This document shows, in pieces, positions 43,657-51,577 of a DNA stretch of 64,000 nt (position 1 is the first letter of the stretch; every line of letters starts with the position of its first letter). Both the position numbers and the translations under genes were made by a program. The notes beneath the pieces were generated by a model. It was given only the letters and a program-made list of their open reading frames with translations, made no database searches and had not been told where the DNA came from. Origin of the DNA: an uncultured Alphaproteobacteria bacterium. Its GTDB lineage: Bacteria; Pseudomonadota; Alphaproteobacteria; HIMB59; GCA-002718135. Location: positions 34,034-98,033 of the forward strand of contig CACJRY010000005.1 of the NCBI GenBank assembly GCA_902595855.1, in the 5' to 3' direction.

Positions 43657-44950
43657 ATTTCCCAATACAAAAATCTCTAAATATTATATCTAATATTTTT
43701 TCAATATCAAACTTTTGGTTTATTTCTAAAGACAAATCTAGAGCCAACCTGTATTCATAAGCAATTATATCAAGGCTATTATCAAAATCTAGTGATTTAA
43801 GGGTTTTAAGTATTTTTTTCATAATATTTACATGCCTTTCACGTGAAAGAATTGGTGGTTCAGCATTATTTATAACAGTTTTTTTGTAAATTTTTTTCAG
43901 TAGCTCTGGAATTCCGCTTCCTGTTACTGAAGAGATATAAATATTTTTTTTAGTAGTTTTTTTTCTTTTTCTGATGTCGGACTTAGATTCAATAAATATT
44001 TTGTTAGGAACATCTTCATATTTATTTTTTTCAGATCGGTCTAAAAACACTAGGTTTATGTCAGATTTTTTTATTATTTCTTTAGTTTTTTTAATTCCAA
44101 TTTCTTCTATTTTGTTTTTATGTTTTCTTAGCCCTGCGGTATCTGTAAATGTAAACTTAACACCCTTTATATCAACAGCTGATGTTACTGCATCAGTTGT
44201 TGTTCCTGGAATATTTGTAACAATTGATACATTTTTTTTTGAGATATAGTTAATAAAAGAAGATTTACCAGTGTTTGGTTTTCCAATTATTGCAACCATT
44301 ACCCCATCTTTTATGGGTTTTGATATTTCTGCATTTTTAATTTCCTTTGATATTTCGTTTATTATGTTCTTATTTTGTTCTTTAATTCTTTTTAAAATAT
44401 TTTTAGGCAGATCTTCGTCTGAAAAATCAATTAAAGCCTCTATGTTAGCTAAAACAGATGTTATTTTTTGATTAATTTTTAGAGTAAACTCGCTTAAGCC
44501 TCCTGATAAGTTTTTTATTGCTAGCTCTCTTTGTTTCTCTGTTTCAGCATTAATAACATCTGATATGCTTTCTGTTTTTACCAGATCAATTTTATTATTA
44601 AGCAAGGCTCTTCTTGTAAATTCTCCTGGTTCAGCAAGCCTAGCGTTTAAATCTTCTAATGTTTTATATATTTTGTCTATTACAGCATAGCCTCCGTGGC
44701 AGCTAATCTCCAAAACATCTTCGCCTGTAAAAGAATTTGGGGATTTAAAATATACTACTAGTGCTTGATCTATTAAAGTTTTGTTGTTTTTAAGGAATAA
44801 AAGGTTTGTTTTATTAGGTATAATTTTTTTTACTTTTGTAATTGTTTTAAAAATTTTTATTGTTTCTTTTCCTGAAACCCTAATAACAGCTATAGCAGAT
44901 TTACCAAAAGGTGTTGAAAGTGCATATATTGTATCTTTGTTTTTAGACAT
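43655..44950 (-). CDS. mnmE: tRNA modification GTPase MnmE
   Basis: 431 residues. The N-terminal formyl-THF-binding domain has TIYALSTPFGKSAIAVIRVSG, FTGEDVLEISCHGG and ARLAEPGEFTRRALLNNKIDL. The G domain reads IIGKPNTGKSSFINYIS, IPGTTTDAV, FTDTAGLR. The C-terminus ends FRDFCIGK with the essential Cys. Partner of MnmG. The NKxD-like motif reads ESKSD at about residue 325, a divergent guanine-recognition element. A second parS lies inside the gene. Confidence 0.96.
   Translation of the reverse strand: MSKNKDTIYALSTPFGKSAIAVIRVSGKETIKIFKTITKVKKIIPNKTNLLFLKNNKTLIDQALVVYFKSPNSFTGEDVLEISCHGGYAVIDKIYKTLEDLNARLAEPGEFTRRALLNNKIDLVKTESISDVINAETEKQRELAIKNLSGGLSEFTLKINQKITSVLANIEALIDFSDEDLPKNILKRIKEQNKNIINEISKEIKNAEISKPIKDGVMVAIIGKPNTGKSSFINYISKKNVSIVTNIPGTTTDAVTSAVDIKGVKFTFTDTAGLRKHKNKIEEIGIKKTKEIIKKSDINLVFLDRSEKNKYEDVPNKIFIESKSDIRKRKKTTKKNIYISSVTGSGIPELLKKIYKKTVINNAEPPILSRERHVNIMKKILKTLKSLDFDNSLDIIAYEYRLALDLSLEINQKFDIEKILDIIFRDFCIGK
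43835..43850. promoter_or_regulatory. parS site 2, inside mnmE
   Basis: CTTTCACGTGAAAG (43836-43849) is a 14-bp perfect palindrome with the same 12-bp core as site 1, 194 bp away. It encodes part of the mnmE C-terminal domain (SRERH) without disturbing the frame. Two sites so close, 2.6-2.8 kb from the presumed origin, are what a ParB loading centre should look like. Confidence 0.85.
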
Positions 44951-45013
44951 TTTTCGGCAATAAACCTATTGCTTGCTTTAGTCTACAATTTCAATGATGT
45001 ATTTAAAATTAGT

Positions 45014-46276
45014 TTAGGTGTTTTTTGTACCCATACTTTGAAAAAAATCATTATTTGTTTTTGTATCTTTCATTTTTTCAAGTAAAAACTCCATTGCTTC
45101 TGTTGAACCCATAGGAGCTAAAATTTTTCTTAAAATAAATATTTTACCTAATTCATCTTTGTCAAGGAGAAGCTCTTCTTTTCTGGTTGCTGATTTACCA
45201 ATATCAAAAGCAGGGTAGGTTCTTTTTTGGCTTAATTTTCTATCGAGAACCATTTCACTGTTTCCCGTTCCCTTAAACTCCTCAAAAATTACTTCATCCA
45301 TTCTGCTTCCAGTCTCTATTAAGGCGGTTGCAATAATTGTTAAAGATCCGCCTTTTTCAACATTTCTAGCAGCACCAAAAAATCTCTTTGGTCTTTGAAG
45401 TGCATTAGCATCAACACCACCTGTTAAAACCTTACCACTTGAGGGTACAACAGTATTATACGCTCTTCCTAATCTTGTGATAGAATCTAAAAGAATAACC
45501 ACATCATGCTTATACTCCACAAGTCTTTTTGCTTTTTCAATTACCATTTCTGCTACCTGAACATGCCTTGAGGCTGGTTCATCAAAAGTTGAACTAATAA
45601 CTTCTCCCTTAACAGATCTTTTCATATCGGTAACCTCTTCAGGTCTCTCATCTATTAATAATACAATAAGTTTTGTCTCAGGATTGTTTGCTGTTATTGC
45701 ATTTGCAATTTTCTGCATAATAATGGTTTTTCCAGTAAATGGTTGAGCGACGATAAGTTGTCTTTGCCCTTTACCAAGCGGAGCAATTATATCTATTATT
45801 CGCTCAGTTAAGTCTGGCATCGGCTTTTCCTGTTCTAGTTTAAATCTTGACTCAGGATACAAAGGGGTAAGATCTTCAAAATTTATTCTGTTTTTTACAT
45901 CTTCAGTTTTCTTACTATTGATGGTGTTAATTTTAGTTATAGCAAAATATCTTTCTCCTTGTTTTGGGGCTCTAATTTCACCTTCAACACTGTCACCTGT
46001 TCGAAGACTGAATTTTTTAATTTGAGCTGGAGATATATATATGTCATCTGGTCCGGGTAAATAATTTGATTCAGCTGATCTTAAAAAACCAAAACCGTCT
46101 TGCATTATCTCAATAACCCCAAGACCTGTTATAATTTCACCATCATTTGCTATTTTTTTCAATATAGCAAACATCAAATCTTGTTTTCTTAAAGAAGAAG
46201 GGTTTTCTATTTCAAGCTTATCGGCTTGTTTTAATAGTTCTTCCGGTTGTTTATTTTTTAAGTCTTGTAAGTTCAT
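45014..46276 (-). CDS. rho: Transcription termination factor Rho
   Basis: 420 residues. Rho-N (about 5-45), cold-shock RNA-binding domain ([29 protein letters not shown]) and the hexameric ATPase with [39 protein letters not shown] and [18 protein letters not shown]. The P-loop is AQPFTGKT where most homologues have APP(K/R)xGKT; the GKT is intact so ATP binding is likely preserved. It is the last gene of the leftward block next to the putative origin. Confidence 0.96.
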   Translation of the reverse strand: MNLQDLKNKQPEELLKQADKLEIENPSSLRKQDLMFAILKKIANDGEIITGLGVIEIMQDGFGFLRSAESNYLPGPDDIYISPAQIKKFSLRTGDSVEGEIRAPKQGERYFAITKINTINSKKTEDVKNRINFEDLTPLYPESRFKLEQEKPMPDLTERIIDIIAPLGKGQRQLIVAQPFTGKTIIMQKIANAITANNPETKLIVLLIDERPEEVTDMKRSVKGEVISSTFDEPASRHVQVAEMVIEKAKRLVEYKHDVVILLDSITRLGRAYNTVVPSSGKVLTGGVDANALQRPKRFFGAARNVEKGGSLTIIATALIETGSRMDEVIFEEFKGTGNSEMVLDRKLSQKRTYPAFDIGKSATRKEELLLDKDELGKIFILRKILAPMGSTEAMEFLLEKMKDTKTNNDFFQSMGTKNT

Positions 46277-46653
46277 TGTTTTGGGAGTTACTAAGAAAAG
46301 AGTTTTTTTATTACAAAATTAGTTAAGCAATGTCAAAATAATTATATTTATAATTAATTAGTAGTGTTTGTAGTTGTAATGTTAATTATATTAATTCCTT
46401 ATTTTTTCTAAATTAATAACAAATTTATACATAATAATAACTTTATCCTTACATAAATAACTGCTTTAACAACTTAAAAAAACCCAAAAAAAACAATATT
46501 TTATAAAAAAAAGTACACACTAAAAACCTGTTAATAAAAAGAAACAAAAAACAAATCACATAAAAACAGCAACGATATAACAAAAATTAAATCTTGTAGA
46601 TTAAATTGAATAAACTAGAACTTTTTTATTTAAAAATTTAAAAATTATTAATT
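46277..46653. other. Candidate chromosomal replication origin (oriC)
   Basis: The longest non-coding gap of the window, extremely AT-rich, T-rich on the left and A-rich on the right. All genes to its left down to 39.6 kb run leftward (rho to parB) and all to its right up to 50.9 kb run rightward (maf to smr). In many alphaproteobacteria oriC lies between rho/hemE-side genes and maf-aroE-coaE-dnaQ. Only weak DnaA-box-like 9-mers are seen (TTATACATA at 46425, TTATCCTTA at 46443, TGTTAATAA at 46529). Promoters of rho and maf must also be here. Confidence 0.5.
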
Positions 46654-46680
46654 ATGTTTATAACTACAATGGTTGTACAC

Positions 46681-47274
46681 ATGAAGATGAGAAAAAAATT
46701 TTTATTAGCTAGCAGCAGCGCTTCCCGCTATAATCTTTTAAGGGCAGCAGGACTAAAATTCAATACAAAAAAACCCCAGTGTGACGAAGAAAACATAAAG
46801 GCGAAACTTCTTAATAAAAAAACCAATATTACAAATCTAGCAAAACATTTAGCGAAAGAAAAAGCCCTAAGCGTCAGTGGTGAAACAAGTGATCTGGTTG
46901 TTGGTTCAGACACAATTATAATTTTTCAAAACACGCTAATAAGCAAGGCCAAAAACCTAATAGAAGCAAAAAAAAAACTACAAAAACTGTCGGGCAAAAA
47001 ACATAAAATAATATCAGCTGTATCAGTGTGTCACAAAAACAGCCAAATTTGGTGCAATCAACAACAATCAACAATTACACTAAAAAAACTAAACAACCAC
47101 GATATTGATGAATATTTAAAAAACACAGGAAATCAAATCCTTTCCTCAGTTGGTTGTTACCAGGCTGAAAAGCTAGGTCCCCAAATAATAAAATCTATCA
47201 AAGGTGATTTTTTTAATGTTTTGGGGTTTCCTTTATTTCCGTTTTTACATTTTTTATCTAGTATGGAAAAATGA
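46681..47274 (+). CDS. Maf-family nucleotide pyrophosphatase
   Basis: About 197 residues from ATG 46681; in-frame ATGs also lie at 46654, 46669 and 46687, and the last matches the usual family start best (MRKKFLLASSSASRYNLLRAAGL). VVGSDTIIIF holds the catalytic Asp and the C-terminal SSVGCYQAEKLGPQIIKSIKGDFFNVLGFPL is typical. Family members hydrolyse non-canonical or modified NTPs (dTTP/UTP or m7GTP, by subgroup). It starts the rightward block next to the putative origin and overlaps aroE by 4 nt. Confidence 0.88.
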   Translation: MKMRKKFLLASSSASRYNLLRAAGLKFNTKKPQCDEENIKAKLLNKKTNITNLAKHLAKEKALSVSGETSDLVVGSDTIIIFQNTLISKAKNLIEAKKKLQKLSGKKHKIISAVSVCHKNSQIWCNQQQSTITLKKLNNHDIDEYLKNTGNQILSSVGCYQAEKLGPQIIKSIKGDFFNVLGFPLFPFLHFLSSMEK

Positions 47275-48056
47275 AAGAGTTTTTTGTAATTGGCAGTCAG
47301 ACATCAAAAAGTCTGTCGCCTTTAATTTTTAATCACTGGTTTAATAAATACAAAATCAAAGCAAAATATAGATACATAGAAGTAGATGATGATAGGTTCG
47401 AGGCTGTTTTAGCCAAAAAACTTCTGAAAAAAAATACCAAAGGGTTTAATGTTACAATACCTTTCAAGAAAAAGATTTTTAAACACATCGACACAAAAAA
47501 CTTACATGCAAAAAACATAGGGGCAGTAAACTGTGTAACCGTTGATGGGAAAATCAAAGGAACCAACACTGATTGGTTGGGCTACCTAAACTCAATTAAA
47601 AAATTAAAAATAAAGAAAAACAAAAAAATATTAATATTGGGATATGGTGGTGCTGCCCAGGCAATAATTTATGGTTTTTTTACAAAAGGATATAAAGATG
47701 TCCATGTTTTTAATCGTTCTAAAAAGAAAATCACAGTCAGCAGAGTAAACAAATTTACTAAAAAATACTCACTAATAGACAAACACCTTAAGGAGGCCGA
47801 CCTAATAATAAACACAACGCCAACAAACCCGCTAAAGAAAAATCAAACCAAACTAATTAGAAAAACAACAATTATAAGCGACATTGTTTACAGACCAAAG
47901 GAAACTGTTTTTTTGAAAAACTTTACTGAAAACAGAAAAATATACGGAATTTCAATGTTAATTGAACAGGCAATACCTTGTTTTTATCAATGGTTTGGCT
48001 TTATTCCAAAAACCGACGACAAGCTAATTAAAAAAATTAATTCTAAAATTCAATGA
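47271..48056 (+). CDS. aroE: Shikimate dehydrogenase AroE
   Basis: 261 residues. FVIGSQTSKSLSPLIFNHWF starts the chain, GFNVTIPFKKKIF contains the shikimate-binding Lys, GAVNCV and GTNTDWLGY follow, and ILGYGGAAQAIIYGF is the NADP-binding loop. It reduces 3-dehydroshikimate in aromatic amino acid synthesis. It is joined to maf and coaE by 4-nt ATGA overlaps. Confidence 0.95.
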   Translation: MKEFFVIGSQTSKSLSPLIFNHWFNKYKIKAKYRYIEVDDDRFEAVLAKKLLKKNTKGFNVTIPFKKKIFKHIDTKNLHAKNIGAVNCVTVDGKIKGTNTDWLGYLNSIKKLKIKKNKKILILGYGGAAQAIIYGFFTKGYKDVHVFNRSKKKITVSRVNKFTKKYSLIDKHLKEADLIINTTPTNPLKKNQTKLIRKTTIISDIVYRPKETVFLKNFTENRKIYGISMLIEQAIPCFYQWFGFIPKTDDKLIKKINSKIQ

Positions 48057-48649
48057 CAAAAATTATTGGAATAACAGGAGGGATAGGGTCTGGGAAGACA
48101 ACGCTGTCTGAATACCTTAAAAAAAACAATTTTGCTGTTCATGAGTCTGATAAAATTGTTGCGCAAATGTACAGCAACCCAAACAGGTCTTTTTTAAGAT
48201 TTTTAAAAAAAAATATTTCTAATGAAGCAACTCTTTATAACAAAATAAACAAACAAAAAATTTCTGAAATTATTTTTAATAAGACAAACGCAAGAAAGAA
48301 GCTTGAAAAATATATTCACAACGTTGTAAAAAAATCTCGAGACATGTTTATAAAAAAAAACAAAAAAAACAGCAGGGGAGTCGTGTTTATTGACATACCC
48401 CTTTTGTTTGAAAAGAATCTAGAAAAAAACTTTGATTATATTTTGTGCTTAATTGCAAAAAAAGAAATAAGAAGCGCAAGAGTTTTAAAGTCTAAAAAAT
48501 TTTCCAAACCTATATTAAAAAAAATTATGAAGTTTCAAGTTTCAGACAGTGAAAGAAAGAGACGATCAGATATAATTATTTATAACAACACAACAAAAAA
48601 AGACTTTATTTTTTCAGTAGAAAAAGCATTAATAGGTTTGTTAAAATGA
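48053..48649 (+). CDS. coaE: Dephospho-CoA kinase CoaE
   Basis: 198 residues. IIGITGGIGSGKTTLSEYL is the P-loop, VHESDKIVAQMY the substrate region with the conserved Asp, and FIDIPLLFEKNLEKNFDYILCL the LID-side block. It performs the last step of CoA synthesis. ATGA overlaps on both sides (aroE and dnaQ) place it firmly within one operon. Confidence 0.96.
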   Translation: MTKIIGITGGIGSGKTTLSEYLKKNNFAVHESDKIVAQMYSNPNRSFLRFLKKNISNEATLYNKINKQKISEIIFNKTNARKKLEKYIHNVVKKSRDMFIKKNKKNSRGVVFIDIPLLFEKNLEKNFDYILCLIAKKEIRSARVLKSKKFSKPILKKIMKFQVSDSERKRRSDIIIYNNTTKKDFIFSVEKALIGLLK

Positions 48650-49326
48650 GAGAAATTGTAGTTGATACAGAAACCACAGGGCTTAGCCATAAAACCGGCG
48701 ACAGAATTATTGAGGTTGGCTGCGTTGAGCTGGTTAACCATGTTGCAACTAACAAATCTTTACAGTTTTATTGTAGGGTTGAAAAAGAAATATCTGAGAG
48801 CGCTCAAAAAATTACAGGCATAACAAACGGATTTTTAAAGGACAAAAACAGTTTTGCTGACCACTGTCAGGAGTTTTTAGACTTCATTGATAATGACACT
48901 TTAATTATACATAATGCTGATTTTGATGTAGGTTTTTTAAACAACGAGCTATCATTAATTGGCAGACCCGTCTTAACAAACCCAGTCGTTGACACGGTCT
49001 CGCTTGCGAGAAGCGTTCTTAACACACGCGTTGCAAATTTAGATTATTTGTGCAGGAGGTTCAAGGTAGATTTATCTGAAAGAAATTTGCACGGGGCGCT
49101 GCTTGACTCTCGATTATTAGCAGAAGTATATTTAGAGCTAAAAGGCGGAAAACAGTTTTCTATGAATCTTTCCAAAACAAGAAGTTTAAAAACAGACAAT
49201 CCAAAAAACAAAGAATCAAACAACAAAAAAATTATTAAATTTCACCCTTTTCAAGAAGATGTAGCCGATCAGAAAAAAACCGTTCAGGAAATAAAAGAAG
49301 CAATTTGGAAAAAATATAACTATTAA
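48646..49326 (+). CDS. dnaQ: DNA polymerase III epsilon subunit DnaQ
   Basis: 226 residues. The exonuclease motifs are Exo I IVVDTETTGLS, Exo II IIHNADFDVGFLN, and Exo III HGALLDSRLLAEVYLEL with the catalytic His-Asp. It proofreads in the polymerase III core. A Lys/Asn linker precedes a C-terminal helix (VQEIKEAIWKKYNY) that likely contacts the alpha subunit. secB, which commonly lies next in alphaproteobacteria, is absent. Confidence 0.96.
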   Translation: MREIVVDTETTGLSHKTGDRIIEVGCVELVNHVATNKSLQFYCRVEKEISESAQKITGITNGFLKDKNSFADHCQEFLDFIDNDTLIIHNADFDVGFLNNELSLIGRPVLTNPVVDTVSLARSVLNTRVANLDYLCRRFKVDLSERNLHGALLDSRLLAEVYLELKGGKQFSMNLSKTRSLKTDNPKNKESNNKKIIKFHPFQEDVADQKKTVQEIKEAIWKKYNY

Positions 49327-49355
49327 AATAAAAAAAAGTAATTATATATCAATTT

Positions 49356-49937
49356 GTGGTTTACGGAGATTTACAATTTTTTGATATAATAATATTTGCA
49401 GTGATTGCTGTTTTTATTATTTATCGCCTAAGAAGCGTTCTTGGAAAAAGAACTGGCTTTCAAAAAAATATAAACCAACAAGATTTTATTAAAAAACAAA
49501 CAAAGCCAGAAGAAATAACAATCCCTCAGCTCAAGGAAAATGAGCAAAAACTAGAAGCTGTATATAAAAAAATAAGCTCTTTTAACCACAGGGATTTTTT
49601 AGAGGGGGCAAAAAAAGCCTTTGAAATAATAATTACAGCATTTAACAAAGGGGACAAAAGCACCTTAAAAAAACTTGTTTCAAAAGAAGTTTATGCTGCG
49701 TTCGAGGATGCTATTAATTCTGGTTCAAACAATCCAAACTCACAATTTTATTCTCTAGTAATAGATGGCATTGAAGATGCGAAGGTTGAAAACGGTAAAA
49801 TCAGTATCGCTGTCAATTTTACAAGCGAACAAATAATGAGTGATAACGAGGACAATGTGATTAAAAATAAAGACACATGGGTTTTTGAAAAACCTGAAAA
49901 CGCAACAGGCCCAGCATGGGTATTGGTTTCAACTTAA
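49356..49937 (+). CDS. Tim44-like-domain inner-membrane protein
   Basis: 193 residues from a GTG start. An N-terminal membrane segment (about 7-24, FFDIIIFAVIAVFIIYRL) and a basic/Gln-rich linker lead to the Tim44-like fold: FLEGAKKAFEIIITAFNKGDKSTLKKLVSKEVYAAFEDAI and VNFTSEQIMSDNEDNV, ending TWVFEKPENATGPAWVL. Bacterial members are membrane-associated; the role is not well established. The following lysozyme-like gene begins only a few bases after its stop. Confidence 0.88.
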   Translation: MVYGDLQFFDIIIFAVIAVFIIYRLRSVLGKRTGFQKNINQQDFIKKQTKPEEITIPQLKENEQKLEAVYKKISSFNHRDFLEGAKKAFEIIITAFNKGDKSTLKKLVSKEVYAAFEDAINSGSNNPNSQFYSLVIDGIEDAKVENGKISIAVNFTSEQIMSDNEDNVIKNKDTWVFEKPENATGPAWVLVST

Positions 49938-49941
49938 TAAA

Positions 49942-50376
49942 TTGCACTACAAAGAACTCAAAAAAAGAATAAAAAAAAACGAAGGCTTTTCAACAAAACC
50001 CTATAAAGATCAACTAGGATATCTTACTGTTGGCTACGGCCACTTAATTTTGCCAAACGAGGGCCACCTAATAAGAGATAATAACAGCAAACTAGAACTA
50101 TCAAGAATATTTACTCAAGATTTTAACAGGGCTACTAAGGATTATAAGAAACTTATTAAAAAAAAATATTATAATAAAAAAGAAGAGGAGTTGTTAATAG
50201 AAATGATTTTTCAGATGGGGGTAAAAAAAGTTTTGTTATTTAAAAAACTATTTTTAAATTTAAAAAAAAACAAAAAATACCTTGTTTGTTTTGAAATGAT
50301 GAACAGTCTTTGGTATATTCAGACCCCAGAAAGGGTAAAAAACCTAATTAAAGTATTTTTAAAAAATGAACGATGA
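49942..50376 (+). CDS. T4-type lysozyme (GH24) family protein
   Basis: 144 residues if started at TTG 49942, just after the Tim44 stop; an ATG at 49885 inside the upstream gene would add 19 unlike residues. The catalytic triad of T4 lysozyme (E11, D20, T26) is matched by E14, D23 and T29 with identical spacing in KKNEGFSTKPYKDQLGYLTV. The C-terminal LIEMIFQMG and LWYIQTPERVKNLIKVF parallel T4 NMVFQMG and RWYNQTPNRAKRVITTF. It should cleave peptidoglycan, yet has no signal peptide. In relatives mltA usually occupies this slot before smr. Confidence 0.85.
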   Translation: MHYKELKKRIKKNEGFSTKPYKDQLGYLTVGYGHLILPNEGHLIRDNNSKLELSRIFTQDFNRATKDYKKLIKKKYYNKKEEELLIEMIFQMGVKKVLLFKKLFLNLKKNKKYLVCFEMMNSLWYIQTPERVKNLIKVFLKNER

Positions 50377-50911
50377 AAACGATTTGTTTTTAAAACAAAT
50401 GAAGGGCGTCACCCCTATTAAACAAAACAACAGGGTTTCTAACACAAAAATAACAAAAAAAAACAAACGGACAAAACACAAAAACAACTCGCAAATAAGC
50501 CCCGCCCCAGAAAAAACCATAAAAGCAAATTTTAAAAACTCTCACTTCTCGCTAGAAAGAGTCAACATCAAAAGAAACATTAAAAAAAATATTTTACACA
50601 TAGATAAAAAAATAGATTTTCATGGAAGAAACCTTTTAGAGGCTGAAGATGTTTTTTCTTCTACAATTGTTAATTGTTTTAACCAGCACGAAAGATGTCT
50701 ACTGTTCATAACCGGCAAAGGGGTTTTCAAAAAAAAAGAACATAACGAACTTTCTAAGCCAAAACTTTATCACGGTGTTATAAGGGCGTCTTTTGTTGAT
50801 TGGGTAAAATCAAAAAAATTTTCAAAATACATTCTTTCTTATGAACAGGCATCATTGGAGCATGGGGGAGACGGCGCTTTTTATGTTTATTTAAGAAAAA
50901 ACAAAAACTAA
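50366..50911 (+). CDS. Smr-domain protein
   Basis: 181 residues. A basic, disordered N-terminal third (NTKITKKNKRTKHKNN) precedes the Smr domain with IDFHGRNLLEAEDVF (DxH motif), LLFITGKGVFKK (TGxG) and HGGDGAFYVYLRK. Smr domains are predicted nucleic-acid nucleases or binders. Tim44-(mltA)-smr is an alphaproteobacterial order. It overlaps the lysozyme gene by 11 nt and meets the convergent DUF3108 gene with a 4-nt overlap. Confidence 0.9.
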   Translation: MNDENDLFLKQMKGVTPIKQNNRVSNTKITKKNKRTKHKNNSQISPAPEKTIKANFKNSHFSLERVNIKRNIKKNILHIDKKIDFHGRNLLEAEDVFSSTIVNCFNQHERCLLFITGKGVFKKKEHNELSKPKLYHGVIRASFVDWVKSKKFSKYILSYEQASLEHGGDGAFYVYLRKNKN

Positions 50912-51577
50912 CCACTCTCTAGCCTAAAAACCCTTCCATCAAAAAAAATATGCATTTTATAGGGCAAAAATTCTTCCGCTTTTTTTTCAAAAATTATTTT
51001 TTCAAACTTGTTTCTTTTGTGATCTGTCCATAAATTAAAGTAGTTTGAAATCACAATTGTTGTTTGGTTTGTTTTTTCCTGATCTAATGTTTCCATAGTA
51101 TAAACCCTTCTTCCATCAACCACTAAAGCGCTTTTTTTTGCCCATCATTATTTTTAGAAACGAAGTTAGAGGATCGTTTGTGTTTTTTATGTTAAAGACA
51201 TCAAGTCTCATTTTTTCTTCCTCGGCAGGCTCCTGATTAATTTTTTGCAATTTATTTTTGTTAAAATTTAATTCCATTTTTTTAATTGTTTTTTTTGTTT
51301 GCCAAAAATGTGTATATTTTTTTGGAAACAATTCATTTTTAATGTTTTTTCCTTCTGAAAAATAATCACCCTTAAAATTATATAAACCTGATAGAAGCCC
51401 TCTGCTCTTAAGATTTAGTTTGTTTGTATACCTATTTTCAGTTAGTTTCATTTCCCAAATTACCTCTCCAATTTTTATGCCACTTACTTTCACGTTGTAA
51501 CTTTTACTTATTTCTTCACAGTGCAAAGGCCAGCAAAAAAATATAAAAAAAATTAAATTATTTAAAAACAACCTCAT
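50908..51577 (-). pseudogene. DUF3108-like periplasmic protein split by a homopolymer frameshift
   Basis: An N-terminal frame (51116-51577, 153 codons) has a signal peptide (FLNNLIFFIFFCWPLHC), then SYNVKVSGIKIGEVIWEMKL and FKGDYFSEGK as in DUF3108 proteins, and reaches NTNDPLTSFLKIMMGKKK before running off in an alien tail RFSG. A second frame (50908-51123) continues with VVDGRRVYTMETL, the next conserved block. The break is an A8 run on the coding strand (T8 at 51132-51139); reading seven A restores one frame. It may be a decayed gene, a sequence error, or a slippage-expressed gene. The 5' end overlaps the upstream GT39 gene by 20 nt. Confidence 0.75.

Noticed and set aside
46425..46537. 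Definite DnaA boxes in the rho-maf gap
   Set aside because: The 9-mers found have one to two mismatches and would be expected by chance in such AT-rich DNA; they are only noted as weak support.
49885..49941. N-terminal signal peptide for the lysozyme from the earlier ATG
   Set aside because: The added residues (KNLKTQQAQHGYWFQLNK) are polar and basic, are the shifted reading of the Tim44 gene end, and do not form a hydrophobic segment.
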